Shown here in pieces: positions 43,904 to 50,978 of a stretch of 64,000 nucleotides of DNA. The stretch is taken from positions 62,001 through 126,000 of the forward strand of contig QQVP01000024.1 of the NCBI GenBank assembly GCA_003389215.1. Reading direction: 5' to 3'. Positions within the stretch are counted from its first letter, which is position 1, and each line of letters begins with the position of its first letter. The notes under the pieces are model-generated. The model was not told where the DNA came from, made no database searches, and was given only the letters and a program-made list of their open reading frames with translations. The position numbers and the translations under genes are program-made. This stretch comes from Planctomycetota bacterium (GTDB lineage: Bacteria; Planctomycetota; Planctomycetia; Pirellulales; UBA7805).

Positions 43904-44272
43904 CTACGAGGAAGTTGTTGAGCCACCCTCGGTTAGTGAACCGAGGGCTTCTTCGAGGCCTGGGATGTTCATTCCCCCCGTGAGTTCCTGCATCGCCTCG
44001 GCGTGCTTTTCCTTGGCCTTGGTCTGGGCCTGCGCCACGGCGGCGGGAATGAGGTCCTCGATCAATTCACGGTCACCCTTTTCGATCAGCGACGGTTCGA
44101 TCGTGACGCTCAGCAACTCCCCGAGTCCGTTTACTTCCGCCGAGACGAGTCCCCCACCGGCCGCCCCCGTGGCCCGCACCGCCTTCAGCTTTGTGTTGAG
44201 TTCCTGCATCTTGGAACCCATCTGCTGGGCCTGCCGTAGAATGGCGCCAAAATTTGCGAGGCCTTTGAGCAT
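43904..44272 (-). CDS. ybaB: YbaB/EbfC nucleoid-associated protein
   Basis: The 122-residue protein has the YbaB pattern: LANFGAILRQAQQMGSKMQEL, then VSAEVNGLGELLSVTIEPSLI, and LIPAAVAQAQTKAKEKHAEAMQELTGGMNIPGL. It binds DNA as a dimer. It lies 19 bp after dnaX, the usual dnaX-ybaB pairing; recR, which often follows, is absent and rpoN comes next. Confidence 0.93.
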   Translation of the reverse strand: MLKGLANFGAILRQAQQMGSKMQELNTKLKAVRATGAAGGGLVSAEVNGLGELLSVTIEPSLIEKGDRELIEDLIPAAVAQAQTKAKEKHAEAMQELTGGMNIPGLEEALGSLTEGGSTTSS

Positions 44273-44291
44273 CCGTCCGCACCTGAAATGA

Positions 44292-46070
44292 CTAAGTTGG
44301 ATTCTCGTCGACGCGGCTCACACGCGCGCCAAAGAGTTCCTTCGCTTGGCGCACAAGCGGCTCGTCTTCCGCTTCGACAATTTGCTTCATCCGCGATACC
44401 GACTGGGGCACGACACCCGCCGATTTCTCGACGTGTGGCTGCCCATCGGCGGCCAACACAAAGTCGACGCGAATCTTCGTTCCGGTGATCTGCTCGAGCG
44501 AACGCTCGATTTCGCTGACTTGTTCGGGTCTTTCGCAGTACGCTTTACATAAATTGTAGGTCTCTTTGAAGACCACTTCCAGCCGGTTTGGCGCAGAAAT
44601 TGCTACGCTGTCGTACTGCCGCCCCTTGGCCGTCACCATTCCCGAGCCGGAAAGTGCGGCCAAAGCCTGTTCCCAGACGTCCTCGACGTTCGCTTCGCTG
44701 AGCGCTTTCGTGGCCTGTGGGGCCGTTACCGACGTGCCCGGCACCTCGGGCCGAGGGCGCGAAACAGGGGAGTCCGAGCTGATCGGTTCCCTGGGCACCT
44801 GGGGTCGACTAACGGACTTTTTTTTTGCGGGCGAGGAGGCCGACGGTGCGCGTTCCTCGGGGCCGCCCGCCCCGGCTGCGCGCAGGTCGGCGACGATATC
44901 TGCCAGGCCGTCCAGTTCCTCCAGGTGGCAGATACGCAGGAGGGCCACTTCGGCAATGGTCCGCCGATGCGTGCTGACCCGCAGTCGCCCCAGAGCCTCT
45001 TCGATGATCTCGAGGGCGGCAAAGATCCAAACCAGACCCCGCTCCGACGCCACCTCGCGAACCAGGGCAACGTCGTCCGCATCGGTCGAGTTCAACAGGT
45101 CTTCGGCGTCGGCGCCGGCCGTCGCCACCATCGCGTCGCGCAAACAACCCAGCAACTGTTCGAGCAACTGACCGATGTCGACCCCCGTACCGACCGCCTC
45201 ATCGACCCCGGCAAGCACGGCCGCCGCCTCGCCGTGCGAGAGCTGGCGGACCAACTGACCGAGTCGGGTCGTGTCGGCCGTTCCCAGCAGCGTGTGAACA
45301 TCCTCGACGCCCACATGATCCGTTCCCGCCGCCAGGATTTGCTCGAGCAGCGACTGACTGTCTCGCATCGAACCGGCCGCTCGGCGGGCTAACATGGCGA
45401 GCGCTTCGGGCGCCGCGGTACGTCCTTCCGCCGCGACAATCTGGGTCAGCCGATCGACAATCGAATCGGCGCGAATGCCCGCGAAATCGAAGCGTTGGCA
45501 ACGCGAGAGGACGGTGATCGGAATCTTGTTCGGCTCGGTCGTACAGAAGATGAATTTCACGTGTTCCGGCGGTTCTTCCAGCGTCTTCAACAGTGCGTTG
45601 AAGGCGGGCCCGGTCAGCATGTGAACTTCGTCGATGATGTAAATCTTGAAGCGCGCGCGGCTCGGCCGAATGTTGACGTTCTGCCGCAGCTGCCGAATCT
45701 CGTCGATCCCTCGATTGCTGGCCCCGTCGATTTCCAAGACATCGACGTCACCACCGCCGGTTACGCTCTGGCAAATGTCGCACTTGCCACACGGAGTCGC
45801 CGTCGGGCCGTCGACGCACTGGAGCGCCTTGGAGAGAATCCGGGCGGCCGAGGTCTTCCCCACGCCGCGGGCCCCGGTGAACAGATAAGCGTGGCCGATG
45901 CGATTCGACTCGATCGCACCCCGTAATGCCTTGGCCACGTGCTGCTGGCCGACGAGCTCTTCGAAGGTCTGCGGTCGGTAGCGACGAGCAACGACGACGT
46001 ACTCGCCCGACTGCCCGCTGGCAGGCTCATCAGGGTTGCGTTGCTCGCTCGACTCGGACGGGGCAGCCAT
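44292..46070 (-). CDS. dnaX: DNA polymerase III subunits tau/gamma
   Basis: DnaX is the clamp-loader ATPase of the replicative polymerase. The 592-residue protein begins VVARRYRPQTFEELVGQQHVAKAL, with Walker A LFTGARGVGKTSAARIL, a zinc site CGKCDIC, Walker B IYIIDEVHMLT and arginine finger SRCQRFDF. A low-complexity linker near residue 390-430 contains an A9 run that can give a shorter gamma form (see the slippage site). The ATG at 46070 is preferred because AAGGA lies just upstream; a GTG at 46088 is in frame. The SRP RNA gene lies upstream on the same strand. Confidence 0.95.
   Translation of the reverse strand: MAAPSESSEQRNPDEPASGQSGEYVVVARRYRPQTFEELVGQQHVAKALRGAIESNRIGHAYLFTGARGVGKTSAARILSKALQCVDGPTATPCGKCDICQSVTGGGDVDVLEIDGASNRGIDEIRQLRQNVNIRPSRARFKIYIIDEVHMLTGPAFNALLKTLEEPPEHVKFIFCTTEPNKIPITVLSRCQRFDFAGIRADSIVDRLTQIVAAEGRTAAPEALAMLARRAAGSMRDSQSLLEQILAAGTDHVGVEDVHTLLGTADTTRLGQLVRQLSHGEAAAVLAGVDEAVGTGVDIGQLLEQLLGCLRDAMVATAGADAEDLLNSTDADDVALVREVASERGLVWIFAALEIIEEALGRLRVSTHRRTIAEVALLRICHLEELDGLADIVADLRAAGAGGPEERAPSASSPAKKKSVSRPQVPREPISSDSPVSRPRPEVPGTSVTAPQATKALSEANVEDVWEQALAALSGSGMVTAKGRQYDSVAISAPNRLEVVFKETYNLCKAYCERPEQVSEIERSLEQITGTKIRVDFVLAADGQPHVEKSAGVVPQSVSRMKQIVEAEDEPLVRQAKELFGARVSRVDENPT
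44809..44829 (-). promoter_or_regulatory. dnaX slippage site (A9) followed by a -1-frame stop
   Basis: The coding strand reads GCA AAA AAA AAG (Ala 415, Lys 416-418), nine A in a row at 44818-44826. A -1 shift by ribosome slippage, or one extra A by polymerase slippage, gives Val, Arg and the stop TAG at 44811-44809. The product would be about 420 residues, close to E. coli gamma (431). AGTCCG just after the run is complementary to CGGACT about 36 nt further on. No good internal Shine-Dalgarno precedes the run, so transcriptional slippage as in Thermus is plausible. Confidence 0.65.
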
Positions 46071-46137
46071 GGACGATCCTTGAGTCACTTGCGCCCGCTA
46101 CGACGCTGGCGCTCCCGGCACACATCGGAGGGGGGCG

Positions 46138-46270
46138 ACGCGTCGCGCTCATCGGCGAGAGACCCCAGGCACATGAAGGTGACTGCTTATGGCTGCTGCG
46201 GTTAAGCCCTGACCAGGTTCACAGGCCTCCATTGCCGGGGCCCCTCGTCGATCCGCGCGACGATGTCGAG
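46138..46270 (-). ncRNA. ffs: Signal recognition particle RNA (4.5S-like)
   Basis: On the minus strand the conserved SRP helix 8 is visible: GTGAACCTGGTCAGG, a loop, then GCAGCAGCCATAAGC (about 46182-46223). The apical loop reads UAAC, of the URRC type, instead of the usual GGAA. Flanking arms pair over a long distance (GGCAATGGAGG against CCTTCATGTGCC, and GTCGCGC against GCGCGAC near the ends), giving a rod of about 130 nt, longer than E. coli 4.5S. It lies directly upstream of dnaX, a common location. The ends are estimated from the pairing and the promoter. Confidence 0.9.
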
Positions 46271-46284
46271 AACCGACTCCGTCA

Positions 46285-46313
46285 GTTGTAGAGACGCCGG
46301 GAAAGATCGTCAA
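46285..46313 (-). promoter_or_regulatory. Sigma-70-type promoter of the SRP RNA gene
   Basis: Read on the minus strand, TTGACG (46313-46308) and TACAAC (46290-46285) are separated by 17 nt. The start would be near 46278, a few bases before the paired 5' end of the SRP RNA. It may also serve dnaX. Confidence 0.65.
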
Positions 46314-46426
46314 ATCACCACAACTGCCGCGGACTTGGAAACGTCATCTAAAGGTAAAGGCCCAAGGACGCGACGTCTCGTCACTCGGCCGCCCAGATGG
46401 ACAGCAGGCACGAATCGGGCGCTCGC

Positions 46427-46454
46427 TTGACAGACCCGCGAAACTGGATAGGAT
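46427..46454 (+). promoter_or_regulatory. Promoter of the MarR operon
   Basis: TTGACA (46427-46432) and TAGGAT (46449-46454) with a 16-nt spacer. Transcription would start near 46461, inside the palindromic operator listed next. Confidence 0.6.
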
Positions 46455-46459
46455 TCCAG

Positions 46460-46477
46460 TAATTGGGATACCAATTA
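46460..46477. promoter_or_regulatory. MarR-type operator TAATTGG-GATA-CCAATTA
   Basis: Perfect 7-bp arms around GATA; the core TTG-N6-CAA is the half-site pattern typical of MarR-family repressors. It overlaps the predicted transcription start of the marR operon, so binding would block its own promoter. The autoregulation is inferred. Confidence 0.6.
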
Positions 46478-46565
46478 AATGGGTGTCAGCGATTGGGCGG
46501 GCCTACACCCACTGCCACGAAGCAGCCCGAATCCGAGAAGACGCGAAAAAGACAGAGACGCCCCA

Positions 46566-47003
46566 GTGAATCTCGAGCGCGAAGAAATGCTCTGCTACAG
46601 CCTCGGCGTCGCCATGCGACGGGTGAGCAAGATCTATGCAGATGCCCTGGCCGACCATGACATCACGCCCCCTCAGGTATTCGTGCTGAGCTGCCTGGCC
46701 GAGCAGGACGAACAACGGGTGCGGGAGTTGGCGGAGCGAGTCTGCCTTGATTCCAGCTCGCTGACGGGTCTCTTGGACCGGATGGAAAAGTCCGGCCTGG
46801 TCGAGCGACGACCCGACCCGGCGGATCGCCGCGCTCTGCGGATTGCCATCACCGCCAAGGGACGCGAGCGGTTCACGACCTTGACGCCGGTGATGGAGGA
46901 ACTCACTGAGCGGGTACATGCCGAATTCTTCACCGGCTACCGTCGCGAGCAGATCGAGTTGTTCCTCAGCATGCTGCGTCACGCGCAGGAGGCGATGGCA
47001 TGA
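46566..47003 (+). CDS. MarR-family transcriptional regulator
   Basis: The protein (145 residues from the GTG at 46566) has a winged HTH: YADALADHDITPPQVFVLSCLAEQ, VRELAERVCLDSSSLTGLLDRMEKSGLVERRPDPADRRALRIAIT, and the D-x-R wing DPADRRA. MarR proteins repress genes until a small ligand releases them. An ATG at 46479 is in frame but sits only about 18 nt after the predicted transcription start and adds unconserved residues; 46587 is another option. The next gene overlaps by ATGA. Confidence 0.88.
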   Translation: MNLEREEMLCYSLGVAMRRVSKIYADALADHDITPPQVFVLSCLAEQDEQRVRELAERVCLDSSSLTGLLDRMEKSGLVERRPDPADRRALRIAITAKGRERFTTLTPVMEELTERVHAEFFTGYRREQIELFLSMLRHAQEAMA

Positions 47004-47461
47004 CCCAGGGATCCGAATCGTCGCGCGAGTCGGCGGAGGGAATCGCGCTCGCCGCGGCCGGCAACGTGGGGCGTTCGATGGCGGCGCTGTTCACGATGAC
47101 GATCCAGCGCTATCAAGACACACTTCATGACGAGAATCTCGATTTCGGAGACTTCATCCTGTTGAACTTTCTCGCCTCGACCGCTCATTGGCGTGAGGGC
47201 CTGGTCGAGTTTCTTCTCAACGTAACCGGCGACAATCCGCAGCGCGTCGTCGAGCGGGCCTTGGAGCATGGTTGGCTCGTTGCCGATTCCGACGGTCGGC
47301 TCCACGCCACCGAGCGCGTCGACGAGCTGATGGGCAAGTTGGGACAGGCGGCTCAGGAATTCAATCAACGGTGGCGAGAACGGATGTCCACACGGTTCGG
47401 CGCTGCCGAACTGGGTGGCTTCCTTGCGATGCTTCAGGACGTCGGTCGCGCACCGAGATAG
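47000..47461 (+). CDS. Hypothetical protein coupled to MarR gene
   Basis: The 153-residue protein is largely helical and has no clear domain. ERALEHGWLVADSDGRLHATERVDELM looks like the second half of a winged helix (recognition helix and wing), so it may be a divergent MarR-like or effector-binding protein. The 4-bp overlap with the MarR gene means they are cotranslated and probably act together. Confidence 0.7.
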   Translation: MTQGSESSRESAEGIALAAAGNVGRSMAALFTMTIQRYQDTLHDENLDFGDFILLNFLASTAHWREGLVEFLLNVTGDNPQRVVERALEHGWLVADSDGRLHATERVDELMGKLGQAAQEFNQRWRERMSTRFGAAELGGFLAMLQDVGRAPR

Positions 47462-47540
47462 ACGGCAAAGACAACGGGCTCGCCGGCCCGCGGCCCTCAC
47501 GCAGGACGATCACCCACACTCGAGCAAAGGAGGCATCCCC

Positions 47541-48044
47541 ATGGCCAGCAAAGAACGACTCAAGGCCAACCTGTTTCAGGCCCGTGAGATGACCGAGGCG
47601 ATTCTCGAGGCGTTTCAGAAGCCCGAGGATTGGACCCATCAGGTGCACCCGCAGGCGAATCACGCCCTGTGGATCGTCGGTCACTTGGGCCACGCCGACA
47701 ACTTCTTCGTCTCGATGCTCGATCCGTCTCGTCAGGTCGAGAAGGACGGCTGGGGCGAGAAATTCGGGATGGGTTCGCAGCCCACCAACGATCCGGCGGC
47801 CTATCCGCCAGTTGCCGAAGTGCTCGACTTCTTTCGCGACCGACGTGCGGCCCTGCTGGAAGCGATCGATGCAATGAGCGACGAGGACTTGGCGAAGGCG
47901 ACGCCGGACGGCTCGCCCGATTTCCTCGCCGACTTCGAGCAAGTCCTGGAATTGGCCTACTGGCACGAGGGCGTACACAGCGGCCAACTCACGGTTGCCC
48001 ACCGGGCGCTGGGCAACCCGCCCCTCTTCTCAGGTTCGAGCTAG
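47541..48044 (+). CDS. DinB-family putative metal-dependent hydrolase/transferase
   Basis: The 167-residue protein has the four-helix DinB/YfiT fold pattern with three metal-type histidines: NHALWIVGHLGHADN and YWHEGVHSGQL. Many relatives are thiol S-transferases (bacillithiol or mycothiol) or of unknown role. AAAGGAGG lies 7 nt before the ATG at 47541. It is the third gene after the MarR operator, 80 bp behind the hypothetical, and so may be MarR-controlled; such links with detoxification are common. Confidence 0.85.
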   Translation: MASKERLKANLFQAREMTEAILEAFQKPEDWTHQVHPQANHALWIVGHLGHADNFFVSMLDPSRQVEKDGWGEKFGMGSQPTNDPAAYPPVAEVLDFFRDRRAALLEAIDAMSDEDLAKATPDGSPDFLADFEQVLELAYWHEGVHSGQLTVAHRALGNPPLFSGSS

Positions 48045-48092
48045 ATGAGTCGCCGGCGGAAGTCGTTCGACTCAGCTTCGCGGCACCCGGTG

Positions 48093-48752
48093 TCACAGCA
48101 GGGCGACGAGAATCTTCGCGGCGGCGGCATGACCCAACGTCGCTTCCCGGTCGTCAATTGCAATGCTCACCGTACCCGCCTGGTGGCGGTTGTCGAGGAG
48201 TCGACCCTCGGCGCCGATGGCCAGACCCGCATCGCTCAGATAATTGAGAAACTCCGTCGACTGATCGGTGACGCGCGCCAGGCGAAACTGCTGTCCCGGC
48301 TGGCAGGCTAACAGCGATTGGGTTTCCGGCTGCAATAAAGTCCCGTCGGCCCGCGGAATCGGATCGCCGTGGGGATCCACCTCGGGGTAGCCGAGATACT
48401 CGTCGATGCGGTCGACGAGCAGATCGCTGACGGCATGCTCCATGTGCTCGGCCTCGTCGTGAACCTCGCCCCAGTCGAGCCCCAGCGTCTGAGCCAAGAA
48501 CACTTCGATGAGTCGATGCCGGCGGACGATTCGCAGCGCCAAGGCGGCTCCCGGAGGCGTCAAATTGACGCCCTCGTACGGTGTGTAGGTGACGAGATTG
48601 CTCTCCCGCAGCATCTTCAGCATGCTGGTCACGCTGCCGGGAGAAACGCCGAGGTGGGACGCGAGCTGACCTGTCGTCGCCGGTTTGCCGCCGTTGGCCG
48701 CGCAGATCTGGTAGATCTGCTTCACGTAGTTCTCGACGGTCAGGCTGGGCAT
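48093..48752 (-). CDS. DtxR/MntR-family metal-dependent repressor
   Basis: The 219-residue protein has an N-terminal winged HTH (VENYVKQIYQI, TTGQLASHLGVSPGSVTSMLKMLRESNLV, YEGVNLTPPGAALAL), the dimerisation/metal domain with RRHRLIEVFLAQTLGLDWGEVHDEAEHMEHAVSD, and a C-terminal FeoA/SH3-like domain. At the position of the DtxR Cys102 it has Glu (DEAEHMEH), as in manganese-type MntR, but residues matching MntR Asp8 and Glu11 are Asn and Lys, so metal choice is uncertain. The start at 48752 (MPSLTVEN) fits the family. Divergent from mch across about 260 bp. Confidence 0.9.
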   Translation of the reverse strand: MPSLTVENYVKQIYQICAANGGKPATTGQLASHLGVSPGSVTSMLKMLRESNLVTYTPYEGVNLTPPGAALALRIVRRHRLIEVFLAQTLGLDWGEVHDEAEHMEHAVSDLLVDRIDEYLGYPEVDPHGDPIPRADGTLLQPETQSLLACQPGQQFRLARVTDQSTEFLNYLSDAGLAIGAEGRLLDNRHQAGTVSIAIDDREATLGHAAAAKILVALL

Positions 48753-49016
48753 GGATTCTCTGCTCGGACCTATTCCCGCGTGGCGCTGGTCGGTCACTTC
48801 CGAGGTGACACGCGAGGGCCTCCTCATCTTCCGCTCGCGAGCGCTCATCGTAGCGGTCGGAGTCGCGACCCGCCAGCCATTGCGTCGCCCGCGCGCGTCC
48901 GACATCATGTGGCATCGCGGCGACGTCGCAGCAACGACCTTGGGCGGACCTCGCGCCGCGTCTCGACGCGAGAACGCCTTCCCCATACCGCGCAGACACA
49001 ACGAGCGAATTATCCC

Positions 49017-49961
49017 GTGAAGCTGAATTACCGAGCCGCCGAGTTGTGTCGCGAGGCGGTCGCCTCCGCAGACGTCCTCGGCATTGCGACACGGAAGCTC
49101 GCGAGCGGGGCGCTATTAATCGATTGCGGCATTGAAGCCCGCGGCGGCTTGGCGGCGGGCCTGATGTTGGCCCGCGCCTGCCTGGCCGACCTGGGAACCG
49201 TCAGCCTTGTGCCGGCCGCTGACGGAACTGCCCTCGGCACGGCGGTCCAGGTCTTTACGGATCAGCCGGTCGCGGCCTGCATGGCCGCGCAGTATGCCGG
49301 CTGGGAGGTCAAGGTCGACGACTTCTTTGCCATGGGAAGCGGCCCCATGCGCGCGGCTGCCAACCAGGAAGAACTCTTCGAAGAAATCGGCTTCAGCGAA
49401 TCCCCGTCGACGATCGTCGGCGTGCTGGAAACGCGCCAGTTTCCCGACGATGCCGTGGTCGAGTATCTCGCCCAGGCCTGTGGGGTCGCTCCGCGGGACA
49501 TCATCTTGTTGCTCGCCCCGACCGCCAGCCAGGCGGGCAACGTTCAGGTTGTCGGCCGCAGCGTCGAGACCGCACTGCACAAACTGCACGAAATCGATTT
49601 CGACCTCGAGCGGGTCGTGTCGGGCTTGGGTGTCGCCCCACTGCCGCCGGTGGCGCCCGACGACCTGGCCGGCATCGGCCGCACGAACGACGCGATTCTG
49701 TACGGCGCCGAAGTAACTCTTTGGGTCGTGGGCGACGACGCGAGCCTCGCCGAAATCGGTCCCCGCGTGCCGAGCAATAGTTCTGCAGACCATGGCCGGC
49801 CGTTTCGCGAGATTTTCGCCCAGCACGATCACGACTTCTATCGCATCGATCGCCAGCTGTTCAGCCCCGCCGTCGTGACGTTCGTGAATCTCGAAACCGG
49901 AACGACGCAGCGATTTGGGACCATCGCTCCGGAAGTGATTCGTGCGTCGTTTGAGATATAG
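49017..49961 (+). CDS. mch: Methenyl-tetrahydromethanopterin cyclohydrolase
   Basis: Mch hydrolyses methenyl-H4MPT to formyl-H4MPT in the C1 transfer pathway known from methanogens, methylotrophs and planctomycetes. The 314-residue protein has the family features: LNYRAAELCREAV, IDCGIEARGGLAAGLMLARACLADLG, PVAACMAAQYAGWEV, FFAMGSGPMRAAA, GVLETRQFPDDAV and GRTNDAILYGAEVTLWV. The start is GTG at 49017 (VKLNYRA), with no clear Shine-Dalgarno; the frame remains open 216 codons upstream but over the antisense of the repressor gene. A RimK-like ligase follows after 20 bp. Confidence 0.93.
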   Translation: MKLNYRAAELCREAVASADVLGIATRKLASGALLIDCGIEARGGLAAGLMLARACLADLGTVSLVPAADGTALGTAVQVFTDQPVAACMAAQYAGWEVKVDDFFAMGSGPMRAAANQEELFEEIGFSESPSTIVGVLETRQFPDDAVVEYLAQACGVAPRDIILLLAPTASQAGNVQVVGRSVETALHKLHEIDFDLERVVSGLGVAPLPPVAPDDLAGIGRTNDAILYGAEVTLWVVGDDASLAEIGPRVPSNSSADHGRPFREIFAQHDHDFYRIDRQLFSPAVVTFVNLETGTTQRFGTIAPEVIRASFEI

Positions 49962-49981
49962 TCCGTCGCCCCCGTCGTGTC

Positions 49982-50881
49982 ATGAAGATCGCCGTACTAG
50001 GATCGCTGGAGAGTTGGTACGTTCGCGACCTGCGCCGCGCTGCGGAAGATCGTCACGAAGTTCTTCCCGTGACCTTTCGCCGACTGCGGTCGCAGCTCAC
50101 CTCACGCGCCGCCTCCCCCGACATCGCAGCGGAGACGTCGTACTTCAGCGACGAGGCCAACCTGGCCCAGGCCGATGCGGTGCTCGTGCGCACCATGCCA
50201 CCAGGCTCGCTGGAACAAGTGGTCCTGCGGATGGACGTCCTCGGTCAGCTGGAAGCCGCGGGAACCTTAGTGGTCAATCCGCCCCGGGCCATTGAAACGG
50301 CGGTCGACAAGTACCTCGCCACCGCCCGGCTGCGAGAGGCGGGCCTCGACATCCCGGCCACGTGCGTCTGCCAGACGTGCGAGGACGCTATGGAGGCCTT
50401 CGCCAGGCTGGGCGGCGACGTCGTCGTCAAGCCGATCTTCGGTGCCGAGGGTCGCGGCATTACCCGGCTCACCGACGAAGCTCTCGCCCTGCGGGCCTTC
50501 AAGATGCTCGAGCAGCTCGGCGCGGTCATTTACCTGCAGCGGTTTGTCGAGCATGAGGGCGGCGACCTGCGGCTCCTGGTCATCGGATCGCGTGTGCTCG
50601 GGATGCGGCGAACGAACAAACTCGACTGGCGGACCAACGTCTCTCGTGGTGCGAAGACAGCGCCGTTGGAAGTGAGCGAGGAACTGGCCGAACTCGCCCT
50701 CCGCGCGGCGGCGGCGGTTGGCGCGCCCTTGGCCGGGGTCGATCTGTTGCCGGGCCGTGACGGTCGACTTTATGCCATTGAGGTCAACGGGGTGCCCGGG
50801 TGGCGGGCTCTTGCCCGTACGCTAAGCGTGGATGTCGGACGCTTGGTGGTCGAGTATCTCGAAACAATGGCCGCTCGCTAG
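49982..50881 (+). CDS. RimK/MptN-like ATP-grasp ligase
   Basis: The 299-residue ATP-grasp protein has MKIAVLGSLESWYVRDL, a pre-ATP domain, VVVKPIFGAEGRGI (ATP-binding Lys and Gly loop), YLQRFVEHEGGDLRLLVIG and AGVDLLPGRDGRLYAIEVNGVPGW with the Mg-binding Asp, Glu and Asn. RimK-type enzymes add glutamate to proteins or cofactors; MptN adds glutamate to tetrahydromethanopterin. Because it follows mch by 20 bp, it probably modifies the H4MPT cofactor, an inference from context. Confidence 0.88.
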   Translation: MKIAVLGSLESWYVRDLRRAAEDRHEVLPVTFRRLRSQLTSRAASPDIAAETSYFSDEANLAQADAVLVRTMPPGSLEQVVLRMDVLGQLEAAGTLVVNPPRAIETAVDKYLATARLREAGLDIPATCVCQTCEDAMEAFARLGGDVVVKPIFGAEGRGITRLTDEALALRAFKMLEQLGAVIYLQRFVEHEGGDLRLLVIGSRVLGMRRTNKLDWRTNVSRGAKTAPLEVSEELAELALRAAAAVGAPLAGVDLLPGRDGRLYAIEVNGVPGWRALARTLSVDVGRLVVEYLETMAAR

Positions 50882-50978
50882 CCAAACCTTCGATAACGTT
50901 CGCCGAAGACTCCGTCGCCAGGCCGTGTTGGGGCCGCCAATCGTTGCAACGCCAACGCCGAGTTCCTAGAGTCACGCT

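Noticed and set aside
48047-48073. GAGTCG/CGACTC inverted repeat between convergent dinB and the repressor gene as terminator
   Set aside because: Arms are only 6 bp with a 15-nt spacer and no U-tract, so it is not strong enough to call a terminator.
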